A stretch of 64,000 nt of DNA from Paludibacteraceae bacterium (GTDB taxonomy: Bacteria > Bacteroidota > Bacteroidia > Bacteroidales > Paludibacteraceae), in contig JAGBZD010000119.1 of the NCBI GenBank assembly GCA_017628395.1, forward strand, positions 1 through 64,000, read 5' to 3'. The notes below the pieces were generated by a model. It saw nothing but the letters and a program-made list of their open reading frames with translations, was not told the origin of the DNA and did not search any database. Below, piece by piece: positions 9,283-17,535 of the stretch (the stretch's first letter is position 1; every line of letters starts with the position of its first letter). A program made the translations under genes and the position numbers.

Positions 9283-9314
9283 CAAAATTACAACTTTTTA
9301 TTGAATTGACCAAA
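9283..9314 (-). promoter_or_regulatory. Promoter of the PpiD-like gene
   Basis: On the minus strand TTTG (9311-9314), 20 bases, then TAATTTTG (9283-9290), about 57 bases before the start codon. It lies between the PpiD-like gene and the CYTH gene. Confidence 0.82.
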
Positions 9315-9351
9315 TTTATTTTCATTTTTGCTGAAAAAAGTGAAAAAATCC

Positions 9352-9861
9352 CTACATATTGGCATTATAGTAGCGTGGATTCCCTGTTACTTCTTCGCCA
9401 ACGAAACTTAATTTCTCATAGGGTTGGTCTTCGCGTTCCAACTCCAATTCGGCAATGGTTAGTCCAGCCAGTCGTCCGTGAAACTCGTCCACTTCCCAAG
9501 TGAGATGTGGCGACTCTGTCGCGGTGTGGGGTGTCAGGTGTAAAGGCATGGGGGCGGCAGGAACAAGCCAGCGGGTCTTCTCAATCACTCCGGGCAGGCA
9601 CATGTCAATCAGTTGCTTGGCATCTTGGGGGGCAATCTCTTTTTCCCATTCGAAGCGTGAGAAACCGTTGGCATTGGGTTTGGACTTGATGGTTAGATAC
9701 GCTTTTTCCGAACCATCTGCTTGGGTCGTAATGCGCACGCGCACCGTACGCCCAGGTTCTTTACATATATACCCCTGCTGAATGGTATAGTGGCTTGTGG
9801 CTAATTGTTTGTAGTCCTCGTTCAAGACGAGGAATTTGCGTTCTATCTCGATGTTATTCAT
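9352..9861 (-). CDS. CYTH-domain protein (triphosphate tunnel enzyme family)
   Basis: A 169-residue cytoplasmic protein beginning with the signature EIERKFLV (residues 4-11), followed by the strand pattern of the CYTH tunnel: TVRVRIT, AYLTIKSK, FEWEKEI and a late ELELE. CYTH proteins hydrolyse inorganic triphosphate or other triphosphorylated substrates with a metal ion. It is the last gene after the FAD/Fe-S oxidoreductase, separated by an 82-base gap made mainly of a GC-rich repeat. Substrate cannot be assigned. Confidence 0.9.
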   Translation of the reverse strand: MNNIEIERKFLVLNEDYKQLATSHYTIQQGYICKEPGRTVRVRITTQADGSEKAYLTIKSKPNANGFSRFEWEKEIAPQDAKQLIDMCLPGVIEKTRWLVPAAPMPLHLTPHTATESPHLTWEVDEFHGRLAGLTIAELELEREDQPYEKLSFVGEEVTGNPRYYNANM

Positions 9862-9877
9862 TGTTCTGCTTTTTTTG

Positions 9878-9936
9878 GGCGTCCGGCGTCCGGCGTCCGG
9901 TGGCTGGCGTCTGGCATCCGGTTGCCGGCTCCCGGA
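9878..9936. repeat. GC-rich short-unit repeat (GTCCGGC family)
   Basis: Three perfect units of GTCCGGC-type sequence are followed by decayed units (TGGCTGGCGTCTGGCATCCG, then GGTTGCCGGCTCCCGG). It fills the gap between the FAD/Fe-S gene and the CYTH gene. A related CCGGAT/TCCGGCTTCTGG stretch lies at 32893-32954. Confidence 0.7.
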
Positions 9937-9943
9937 TTTCTTA

Positions 9944-12721
9944 TCATTTTTCTCGTGCGCTTGCGCACATGTTCACAAGATGGGCTATGCTATGATACGC
10001 AATGCCCGAATGGGTGGTGAGTCCAATCTCGCAGGTGCGGGAGTTGCTCACTCCCATGGTAGCACCCGCTTTGTCAATTTGTGGTTTGAGTTTGCGCAAT
10101 GCCCACTCGTTGAGTTCGGGTTCGGTGAATCCCTTATCGCCAGCAAAAGCGCAACAACCGATTTCTTCGGGTACTAAGACATTCTTGGCACATGCTTTTG
10201 CTACGCGTACAATGGTGTCTGCCAATCCCATTTGTTTGGTCGAACAGGTAACATGCACTGCTACACAGGCATCAAGCGGGGTAATCTTCACTTCGTTAAG
10301 CACATACTTATCAATGAACTCGGCTGGTTCGTATAGGTGCAGATGCTGCATAGTGTGTCGCATACGGTGCAGACATGGGCTTTGGTCGCAAAGCACGGGG
10401 AATCGACCGTTTTCGCTGGCTTTGAGCAGAGCGAGTTCGAGTTCGGCAGCTTTGCGTTGTGCTTCATCGGGCATGCCTTTACTCTCCCAAATCGTGCCAC
10501 AGCATAGGTTCTCCATGTTCGCAGGGAAGATGACTTCAAATCCTGCTTTGTTGAGCAGTTCGGTCATGTCGTTCACGAGGGGTTGTCCTGGCGCGCTCAA
10601 TCGTTGGTTGAGGCAGGATGGGAAATATACCACGCGCTTGTCTTGCAATCCTTTTAGACCATGGATAGCACCATAGTCTTTGGCTGTTTGAATATCTTTT
10701 TGTGTCACGGGTTTGGGCAATGATGGTGTCCATAGAGGGACTAATCCGCCCGAAGCGTAGTGCATGGTTTTTCCTAATAGTCTTGTTGCCTTATCGCCTA
10801 TAATGGTCTTCGCTACATGTGCTACGCTTAAAACAGGGGTGAGGGCTTTGCCTATCGTGGCAAGGTTCTTGCCTGCCCATTGGCCGATGACTTTGCCTGC
10901 GGCACTCATGTCGTGTTCGCGCACAAGGTGGATATAATCGCCCACATTGATCTTGATAGGGCAGGAGGTAGAGCATAGACCATCGCCTGCGCAGAGGTCA
11001 CGCCCCATATGTGCAAACTCTTTTTGGAGTTGCTTGAGCAGTTTCTTTGCGTTAGGTTCGTTCGAATCTTTTAGTCGTTTCATCTCGCGTTGCACCACGA
11101 TACGCTGACGACTGGAGAGGGCGAAACCGCAACTCACGCAATTCACTTCGCAGAAGCCGCACTCAATGCAACGGTCAATCATCTCATGCACCTTAGGACA
11201 TGGCTTGATATGTTGTAGGTAGGATTGTGGGTCTTCGTTGAAGATGACGCCTGGGTTCATGATATTGTGTGGGTCGAAGAGCTGCTTCACTTCGCACATC
11301 AGTTGGTAGGCATCGTCGCCCCACTCGCGGCGGACGAATGGTGCCATGTTGCGACCTGTGCCGTGTTCGGCTTTCAGGCTGCCGTGGTATTTATCCACTA
11401 CCAAATCCACTACGGCGCGCATCATGCGATCGTATTGCTCAATGGCTGCTGGTGTGTCAAAGCGCTGGTTGAGTATGAAATGGTAGTTGCCTTCGAGGGC
11501 GTGACCATAGATGACTGCTTCGGGATAGTTATGCTCGCGGAAGAGTTGTTGCAGGTCGAGTGTGGCTTGCGCCAAATGTTCGATGGGGAAAGCGATGTCT
11601 TCGATGAGGCAGGTGGTGCCTACCTCGCGAGTACCGCCTACGGCGGGGAAGATACCGCTACGCATAGCCCAATACTTACCCGTTAGCACAGGGTCGGATG
11701 TGAATTGTGCTTTTTGGCAGAGGGTATAACTATTGAGTACTGTTTGTAGTATGCTATTTTTCTTGTCTAATTCTTCTTGCGTACGGGCATCGGTGCGGAT
11801 GAGTACGGCGCCAGCATCAGCGGGTAGTCCTTGCAGTTCGGGGAAGTCTTTTTCCACGGTTTGCATAGCTTTGCGGTCGAAGAATTCTGCCGCAGATAGC
11901 ATGCCAGTGGTCTTCATCTCGGTGATGGCTTCGCAGGCGGACTTGGTGGTAGGGAATAGTAGTAGTGCTGATGCGGAGAGTGGTGTGATGTCGGCTGTTT
12001 TGACGGTGATAGCGGACAGGAATGCCAATGTGCCTTCCGAACCTACCATGAGGTGGGCTATGATGTCAAAAGGATCATCGTATTCTATGAAAGGCAGAAT
12101 AGTCAATCCTGTTACATTCTTGATGCTATATTTGCGTTTGATACGCTCGGTGAGTGCAATGTTCTTTCGTGTTTGCTGGCGCAGTTCTTCTATTTTGCGC
12201 AAGAACGCGGGGTGGCTCATGGCGAATGCGGCACGGCTTTTCTCATCGCCTGTGTCGAGCAGTGTGCCATCGGGCAGGATGATACGCACGGATTGCAGTA
12301 CGCGGTAGCTATTGGCGTGTACGCCACAGCACATACCGCTGGCGTTGTTCATTACGATGCCTCCCACCATCGCCGATTTGAGGCTGGCAGGGTCGGGCGA
12401 GAAGTACTTGCCGTATGGGCGAAGAATCTCATTGACGCGTTGTCCTACGATACCGGGTTGCAGGGTAATTGTTTTAGCGTCTTTACCAACAGAAAACTGT
12501 TCCCATTTCTTGCCGCAAACGACCAGTAAACTGTCGCTGATAGCTTGTCCGCTTAGGCTGGTGCCAGCAGCACGGAAGGTGATGTGTTTGCCTTCTTGGT
12601 GTGCGCGTTTGATGATGGCTTGCACATCTGCTTCTGTAGCAGGGTGTAGCACCTCTTGTGGGATAAGACGGTAGAATCCTGCATCTGTTCCCCACGCCAA
12701 TCGTTCGATGTATTTTTTCAT
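9944..12721 (-). CDS. FAD-linked oxidase fused to (Fe-S) GlpC/GlcF-like domain
   Basis: A 925-residue oxidoreductase of the D-lactate / glycolate dehydrogenase type. Residues ~1-480 are a GlcD/Dld-like FAD-binding domain (VLHPATEADVQAIIKRAH, FRAAGTSLSGQ, VGGIVMNNASGMCCG, HGTGRN). Then come two 4Fe-4S clusters (CIECGFCEVNC and LCAGDGLCSTSCP) and a C-terminal cysteine-rich region with two CCG-type motifs (NLCCGTIWESKG, IGCCAFAGDKGF). Such fusions oxidise a 2-hydroxyacid and pass electrons to the quinone pool; D-lactate is the commonest inferred substrate. It lies downstream of namZ after a repeat-filled gap. Confidence 0.88.
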   Translation of the reverse strand: MKKYIERLAWGTDAGFYRLIPQEVLHPATEADVQAIIKRAHQEGKHITFRAAGTSLSGQAISDSLLVVCGKKWEQFSVGKDAKTITLQPGIVGQRVNEILRPYGKYFSPDPASLKSAMVGGIVMNNASGMCCGVHANSYRVLQSVRIILPDGTLLDTGDEKSRAAFAMSHPAFLRKIEELRQQTRKNIALTERIKRKYSIKNVTGLTILPFIEYDDPFDIIAHLMVGSEGTLAFLSAITVKTADITPLSASALLLFPTTKSACEAITEMKTTGMLSAAEFFDRKAMQTVEKDFPELQGLPADAGAVLIRTDARTQEELDKKNSILQTVLNSYTLCQKAQFTSDPVLTGKYWAMRSGIFPAVGGTREVGTTCLIEDIAFPIEHLAQATLDLQQLFREHNYPEAVIYGHALEGNYHFILNQRFDTPAAIEQYDRMMRAVVDLVVDKYHGSLKAEHGTGRNMAPFVRREWGDDAYQLMCEVKQLFDPHNIMNPGVIFNEDPQSYLQHIKPCPKVHEMIDRCIECGFCEVNCVSCGFALSSRQRIVVQREMKRLKDSNEPNAKKLLKQLQKEFAHMGRDLCAGDGLCSTSCPIKINVGDYIHLVREHDMSAAGKVIGQWAGKNLATIGKALTPVLSVAHVAKTIIGDKATRLLGKTMHYASGGLVPLWTPSLPKPVTQKDIQTAKDYGAIHGLKGLQDKRVVYFPSCLNQRLSAPGQPLVNDMTELLNKAGFEVIFPANMENLCCGTIWESKGMPDEAQRKAAELELALLKASENGRFPVLCDQSPCLHRMRHTMQHLHLYEPAEFIDKYVLNEVKITPLDACVAVHVTCSTKQMGLADTIVRVAKACAKNVLVPEEIGCCAFAGDKGFTEPELNEWALRKLKPQIDKAGATMGVSNSRTCEIGLTTHSGIAYHSIAHLVNMCASAREK

Positions 12722-12731
12722 ATTTTTTGGG

Positions 12732-12822
12732 GTGTAAGGTGTATAGTGTAAGGTGTAAAGGCTCGGATTATGCGCTTGAGCGCCCTGCCTTGAAACTATA
12801 AACTATCTACTTTACACTACTT
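12732..12822. repeat. GTGTAAGGTGTA oligomer repeats and inverted partner
   Basis: The gap between namZ and the oxidoreductase contains GTGTAAGGTGTATAGTGTAA and a further GGTGTAAAG, and about 35 bases on, TATAAACTATCTACTTTACA, which read on the minus strand gives the same kind of TGTAAAGTAGATAGTTTATA oligomers. The right part includes the stop codon of namZ. Confidence 0.65.
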
Positions 12823-14046
12823 ATAAAGATAATACTTGCTACTTGCTTCGCGATATGCTTCCACATCTTTGTACCAATAGTCGCGGATGTCTTCCCAGCG
12901 GTAGCGTTTGCCAAACTCTTCGCGGATATAATTGGTGCCGCATACCTTGTTAAACATACCGAAGCGTTTTTGATCGCACAACTCAAACCAGTTGCGTTCT
13001 GGCCATAGGCGCATCATCTCTTGTACGATGAGGAATTGTATTTCGCTGAGTCGGGCTTTCTCGTAGTCGAGGATATGGATTTGCACGCCTTGGCATTGTT
13101 CGCCTTTGAAGACGCTGTAGTATGGCTTGAAGTGTATTGGGCGGAACTCTATGCCCGGCAACTCGAGTGCGTTGAGTGCTTCGGACAGGGTGTCTGCGTT
13201 TACCCATGGTGCGCCCATGATTTCAAATGGTAGGGTGTAGCCCACGCCGATATTCACATATCCGAACTCGCCGAAGATACCCGTCACGGGATAGAACACT
13301 GCCGATTTGCCTTGTGGCACATGTGGTGAGGCTACTATCCACTCCAACCCTGTTTCGTCCCATGTCATATCGCGTGTCCAACCCTCCATGGCTACTACTG
13401 TCAGTTGGCATTTGTTCTCATAGTCAGTGGCATTGAGGTAGAGCGCCAACTCGCCAGGCGTTTGACCGTAGAGGTAAGGAATCTTGAATTGGCTCACGAA
13501 AGAGATATAGCCGTCTTCCACGAGGTTGCCCTCAATCTTGTTGCCGCCGAGTGGGTTGGGTCGGTCAAGAACGACCAGTTCTTTGCCGTGTTCGATACAT
13601 GCTTCCATGAGCATACCTAATGTAGAGATATAGGTGTAGGAGCGGCATCCGTTGTCTTGAATGTCATAGACCATGACATCTATTTCGTCCATCATCTCTT
13701 TGTTCGGTTTGCGTGTTTTGCCGTAGAGGGAGTACATTTTGAGTCCCGTTTTTTTGTCCACTTCGTTGTCCACATGGTCGCCTGCGTGTATGTTTCCACG
13801 CACACCGTGTTCGGGTCCGTAGAGGGCTACGAGGTTCACATTGGGTGCTTGCCAAAGGATGTCGATGGTGGATTGTAGTTGACTATCAACGCCAGTGGGG
13901 TTGGTCGTGAGACCTACTCGTTTGCCTTGTAAGATGCTGAAATTGTTTTCGCGCAGTACTTCGATGCCTGTTTTTACATTAGCGCCATTGAGGTTGGCTG
14001 TCAAAAGCAGGAGTACTGCTGCAAGGAGTGTTGGTATTCGTTTCAT
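12817..14046 (-). CDS. namZ: Exo-beta-N-acetylmuramidase NamZ (DUF1343, GH171)
   Basis: A 409-residue exported protein. After a signal peptide (residues 1-22) the DUF1343 domain fills the protein: KTGIEVLRENNF, GKRVGLTTNPTGV, ALYGPEHGVRGN, DVMVYDIQDNGCRSYTYIST and VVLDRPNPLGG are all family hallmarks. NamZ removes N-acetylmuramic acid from the non-reducing ends of peptidoglycan fragments. With the AmpG-like permease in the same window this suggests wall turnover and recycling. Its own promoter lies at 14100-14131. The stop codon falls inside an oligonucleotide repeat. Confidence 0.93.
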   Translation of the reverse strand: MKRIPTLLAAVLLLLTANLNGANVKTGIEVLRENNFSILQGKRVGLTTNPTGVDSQLQSTIDILWQAPNVNLVALYGPEHGVRGNIHAGDHVDNEVDKKTGLKMYSLYGKTRKPNKEMMDEIDVMVYDIQDNGCRSYTYISTLGMLMEACIEHGKELVVLDRPNPLGGNKIEGNLVEDGYISFVSQFKIPYLYGQTPGELALYLNATDYENKCQLTVVAMEGWTRDMTWDETGLEWIVASPHVPQGKSAVFYPVTGIFGEFGYVNIGVGYTLPFEIMGAPWVNADTLSEALNALELPGIEFRPIHFKPYYSVFKGEQCQGVQIHILDYEKARLSEIQFLIVQEMMRLWPERNWFELCDQKRFGMFNKVCGTNYIREEFGKRYRWEDIRDYWYKDVEAYREASSKYYLYK

Positions 14047-14099
14047 ATTTTTATGATATTAGGGTATAATTATAGAAGTGTCCTATACAATTTACGCTG

Positions 14100-14131
14100 C
14101 AAAGGTAGTGAATTATTTTGGATTGCGCAAA
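14100..14131 (-). promoter_or_regulatory. Promoter of namZ
   Basis: On the minus strand TTTG (14128-14131), 20 bases, TACCTTTG (14100-14107). The predicted leader is about 47 bases. Confidence 0.87.
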
Positions 14132-14148
14132 TAATCACACAAAAATCG

Positions 14149-15645
14149 TTACTTATTAGCTTTCGTCCAATAGGCAAAGCCAATGAGCAATGCTGCTGTG
14201 GTAAGACCTGCAATCAGGTATGCTATCCAACTCAAGCCCAACTGTGCGAATTGGAAACCCTCTGGCGCAATGAAGATATAACTCACACTCACCATCGTCA
14301 TGAAGAGTGCTGGAATCAACGCGATGAGATAGGCGTATGGGTATTTATTGAGCGTTCGTGAGTTCTTGTAGAGAAAAACCGTTCCTGCCCACAGGGTGAA
14401 GACTGCCAAAGTCTGATTGGTCCATGCGAAATAACGCCAAACGATGTTGAAATCCACGAAGACCATACCAAACACGCATAGGAACAGCGGAATAGCAATC
14501 ATCAGTCGGTTGCGGATAGGGCGTTGGTTGAGGTGCATGAAGTCTGCCACAATCAGTCGAGCCGAACGCAGTGCCGTGTCGCCCGAAGTGATAGGAGCGG
14601 CAATCACGCCGATAATCGCTAAAATGCCACCTATCGTACCTAACCACGAACGAGAAACCTTGTCCACGACCAATGCGGCGATGTTTTCGCCTGGGTGCGC
14701 TGCGGCAAAAGCCTGAAGTCCGTCTATGCCGTACAAACCAGCCTCTGGGTCAGCGAACATGGTACCTGCTGCGGCAGCCCAAATCAATGCTAATATACCC
14801 TCTGCTACCATGGCACCGTAGAAGATCCAACGCCCTTGGCGTTCGTTGGTCACGCAGCGTGCCATCAGCGGTGATTGCGTGCCGTGGAAACCCGATATGG
14901 CACCACAAGCAATGCTGACAAATAACATCGGGAAGAGGGGCAAGCCGTTGGTTTGGCGATTATGCAAGCCATCGGTGAGTTCGGGCATTTCTGCACCAAA
15001 CCGACTAAGCATCACCACCATAATACCGATACCCATGAAGAGCAATATACCGCCAAAAATGGGGTAGAACCGCCCGATGAGTTTATCTACAGGTAATACG
15101 GTTGCCAATGTGTAATAAGCGAAGATAATCAATACCCATACAATAGGGATAAGATGTCCATGGAAAGTCATGGTGCCTAATTCTGCCAGTCCTTGCAATA
15201 AGGTGGCGGGTCCTGACAAGAATGTGGTGGTTAGCAAGACAAGCAATACGATGGAGAGCAGTCGCATGAAGATCTGAATGCCCTTGCCCAGTTCTGTTCC
15301 CACTATTTCTGGCAGCGAAGCGCCACCTTTGCGTAGCGAAATCATACCGCTGAGGTAGTCGTGTACACCGCCAGCAAAAATGGTACCCAACACAATCCAC
15401 AAAAAAGCGGAAGGACCATAGAAGATACCCATGATAGCGCCGAAGATAGGTCCCAGTCCTGCGATGTTGAGGAACTGCACAAGGAAGATTCGCCATGGTT
15501 TCATTGGCACAAAGTCCACGCCATCGGCTTGGGTAATGGCAGGCGTTGGTGCTTTGGAATTAATGACAAACACACGCTCCACGAGCGTACCGTAGAAAAT
15601 AAATCCAACCACAAGGGCAATGAGGGAGATGATAAATGTAATCAT
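14149..15645 (-). CDS. cstA: CstA-family peptide/pyruvate transporter
   Basis: A 498-residue membrane protein of the carbon starvation family (short form). Hallmarks include FLNIAGLGPIFGAIMG, the conserved glycine-rich GTIFAGGVHDYLSG, SGFHGTQSPLMARC and FAWTNQTLAVFTLW. CstA proteins import peptides or pyruvate when carbon is scarce. The open frame extends 72 residues upstream, but that extension reads through the promoter (the peptide KKQYLC is the translated -7 region), so I start at 15645. The divergent promoter of the DUF6377 gene is adjacent. Confidence 0.92.
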   Translation of the reverse strand: MITFIISLIALVVGFIFYGTLVERVFVINSKAPTPAITQADGVDFVPMKPWRIFLVQFLNIAGLGPIFGAIMGIFYGPSAFLWIVLGTIFAGGVHDYLSGMISLRKGGASLPEIVGTELGKGIQIFMRLLSIVLLVLLTTTFLSGPATLLQGLAELGTMTFHGHLIPIVWVLIIFAYYTLATVLPVDKLIGRFYPIFGGILLFMGIGIMVVMLSRFGAEMPELTDGLHNRQTNGLPLFPMLFVSIACGAISGFHGTQSPLMARCVTNERQGRWIFYGAMVAEGILALIWAAAAGTMFADPEAGLYGIDGLQAFAAAHPGENIAALVVDKVSRSWLGTIGGILAIIGVIAAPITSGDTALRSARLIVADFMHLNQRPIRNRLMIAIPLFLCVFGMVFVDFNIVWRYFAWTNQTLAVFTLWAGTVFLYKNSRTLNKYPYAYLIALIPALFMTMVSVSYIFIAPEGFQFAQLGLSWIAYLIAGLTTAALLIGFAYWTKANK

Positions 15646-15670
15646 AGTATTGCTTATTTCAATAACGCTG

Positions 15671-15702
15671 CAAAGGTACTGCTTTTTGGTGATATATGCA
15701 AG
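15671..15702 (-). promoter_or_regulatory. Promoter of cstA
   Basis: On the minus strand CTTG (15699-15702), 20 bases, TACCTTTG (15671-15678), with the A-run plus GCAG before the -7 box. It is back to back with the plus-strand promoter at 15766. Confidence 0.82.
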
Positions 15703-15765
15703 TGTTTGACTTGTTTTTTGATGAGGCACATAACAAATCGAAAAAAACAAAAAAAACATGAAGGT

Positions 15766-15797
15766 GTTGTGTATGTCAAGAAAAAGCAGTACCTTTG
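15766..15797 (+). promoter_or_regulatory. Promoter of the DUF6377 regulator gene
   Basis: GTTG (15766-15769), 20 bases ending in AAAAAGCAG, TACCTTTG (15790-15797). Transcription should start near 15804, which excludes the longer reading frame start at 15758. Confidence 0.82.
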
Positions 15798-15817
15798 CAA
15801 AACTAAAATCATCGTTT

Positions 15818-17389
15818 ATGCAGAGATATAAGGTATGTATGATTATCATGGCATGTAGCATGCTATTGATGGCTTGTCGTAATGTAGATACTTCTTACAT
15901 AGAGTTAGATGCGTTGATTAGTGAGCGTCAGTCTATTCAAACGCAATATCAACACCGTATAGATTCCGTGTATTTAACCTCTTTGTTAGATACGACTGAC
16001 AGTTTCCGTTTTGCTTGTTATGGTCAGTTGTTTGATATGTATCGTGCGTTTAATATAGACTCCCAATTGACTTATGCACAAAAGCGTTTGGTTATCGCAG
16101 ATAAACTGAATGACATAGAATACAAACAGGCTGCGCAACTGAATAAGGCAGAAGTGCTAATGCGGTCGGGAATGTATTATGAGGCTATGGTTTGCATCAA
16201 CGAGGTGTCGCAACCTCCGATAGCGCACTTCTTACACCCCTATTATTTTCATCTACATCGAACCCTCTATGGGCTATTAGCTGATTTCGCAATTACAAAA
16301 GATGACAAGCATATCTATGATTCTCTAACCCAAAACTATCGGGATTCTATCATGCAAGTGCAACCTGTAGGCAGCTTTGTGTATGAATTAGTGCGTGCCG
16401 ATGCACTTGCTGCGGGCGGGGCGTATGATGAGGCACTCGAGGTGCTCCTGCGATACGATTCTCTTCATACAATATTGCCAGAAGAGCAAGCCGCGTTTTC
16501 AATAACGATGGCTCAAATATATGAGGCATTAGGCGATGTGGAAAGCGAAAAATATCATTTGACCATTTCTGCGTGTTCCGATTTGCGCGGCGCTATTCGT
16601 GAGTATGTATCGTTGCGAGAATTGGCTATATTATTGTATGAAATGGGTGATATAGATCGTGCCCGCCGTTATATGCAATGTGCAATTGATGATGCGAATG
16701 CTGGCGGGTTGAGGGGGCGTTCTATGGAAGTGGCAACCATCTATCCTATTATTGAAAGTGCCTATCAACGAGAAGCTGACTTGCGCGTGAAATTGCTATA
16801 TCTCTTGAATATATCCATCGGGGTAATCGTTATCTGTATGGGACTCTTTTTGCTATACTATGCGCGTCAACGGTCTATATTGGCGGCGTTGAATAAGCAA
16901 TTGCATCAAACGAATATGGATTTGAAGCAAAGTAATCAGATAAAAACGGTGTATGTAGGTCGTTACATGGAAATGGCTTCTCTCTTGATTGACCGCTTTG
17001 ACAACTGGCGTAAAATGCTTCATCAGCATATAAAAAGCGATAATGTCAAACAGTTGAAAGCAGAAATTAGTTCGCAGAAGTTTACGCAAGAGCAACTTAG
17101 TGCTTTTTATCATAATTTTGATGAAGCATTTTTGAATATCTTTCCTAATTTTGTAGAGGATATTAAAGGTTTGTTGGTGGACGGAGTGGAGTTTCGGATG
17201 AAAAATGGTGAACGCTTGAACACTGATTTGCGTGTGTTGTGTTGCATTCGATTAGGTATTACCGATAGTGTGCAAATAGCCTCTTTTCTTCGCTATTCGC
17301 TCTCTACAATATATAATTCGCGTACGAGAATGCGCAATCTTGCGAAGTGTGAACGCGATTTGTTTGAGGAAAAAGTCGCTACTTTATAG
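15818..17389 (+). CDS. DUF6377-type membrane regulator of the glucan locus
   Basis: A 523-residue protein. The N-terminus (MQRYKVCMIIMACSMLLMAC) is a signal or lipoprotein-like leader. About 300 helical residues with TPR-like pairs follow (YAQKRLVIADKLNDIEY, LNKAEVLMRSGMYYEAM), then one transmembrane helix (~residues 328-348), a short coiled coil and a C-terminal domain ending in an HTH-like segment (RLGITDSVQIASFLRYSLST). This is the DUF6377 layout often found next to SusC/SusD loci, where it is presumed to sense a glycan fragment in the periplasm and act on transcription in the cytoplasm. It immediately precedes the glucan genes on the same strand. Confidence 0.82.
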   Translation: MQRYKVCMIIMACSMLLMACRNVDTSYIELDALISERQSIQTQYQHRIDSVYLTSLLDTTDSFRFACYGQLFDMYRAFNIDSQLTYAQKRLVIADKLNDIEYKQAAQLNKAEVLMRSGMYYEAMVCINEVSQPPIAHFLHPYYFHLHRTLYGLLADFAITKDDKHIYDSLTQNYRDSIMQVQPVGSFVYELVRADALAAGGAYDEALEVLLRYDSLHTILPEEQAAFSITMAQIYEALGDVESEKYHLTISACSDLRGAIREYVSLRELAILLYEMGDIDRARRYMQCAIDDANAGGLRGRSMEVATIYPIIESAYQREADLRVKLLYLLNISIGVIVICMGLFLLYYARQRSILAALNKQLHQTNMDLKQSNQIKTVYVGRYMEMASLLIDRFDNWRKMLHQHIKSDNVKQLKAEISSQKFTQEQLSAFYHNFDEAFLNIFPNFVEDIKGLLVDGVEFRMKNGERLNTDLRVLCCIRLGITDSVQIASFLRYSLSTIYNSRTRMRNLAKCERDLFEEKVATL

Positions 17390-17475
17390 TGTTCTTGTTG
17401 AAAATGTAATCGCCTGTTAATTACTATGTTAATTTCTAATACTTTGGAAAATCTACTACTTTTTTATGTGTTGTT

Positions 17476-17507
17476 CTTGCGCATGTGAATAAATGTTGTT
17501 ACCTTTG
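17476..17507 (+). promoter_or_regulatory. Promoter of the glucan utilisation operon
   Basis: CTTG (17476-17479), 20 bases, TACCTTTG (17500-17507). It lies 28 bases before the ATG of the first SusF-like gene. No other promoter of this type is visible before 31.5 kb, so it may serve the whole susC-to-peptide series. Confidence 0.8.
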
Positions 17508-17535
17508 CATGTCGAAACTAAAAAATCACATGCTT

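Noticed and set aside
14149..15861. 570-residue version of CstA
   Set aside because: The extra 72 residues cross the -7/-33 promoter and have no homology; the family start is at 15645.
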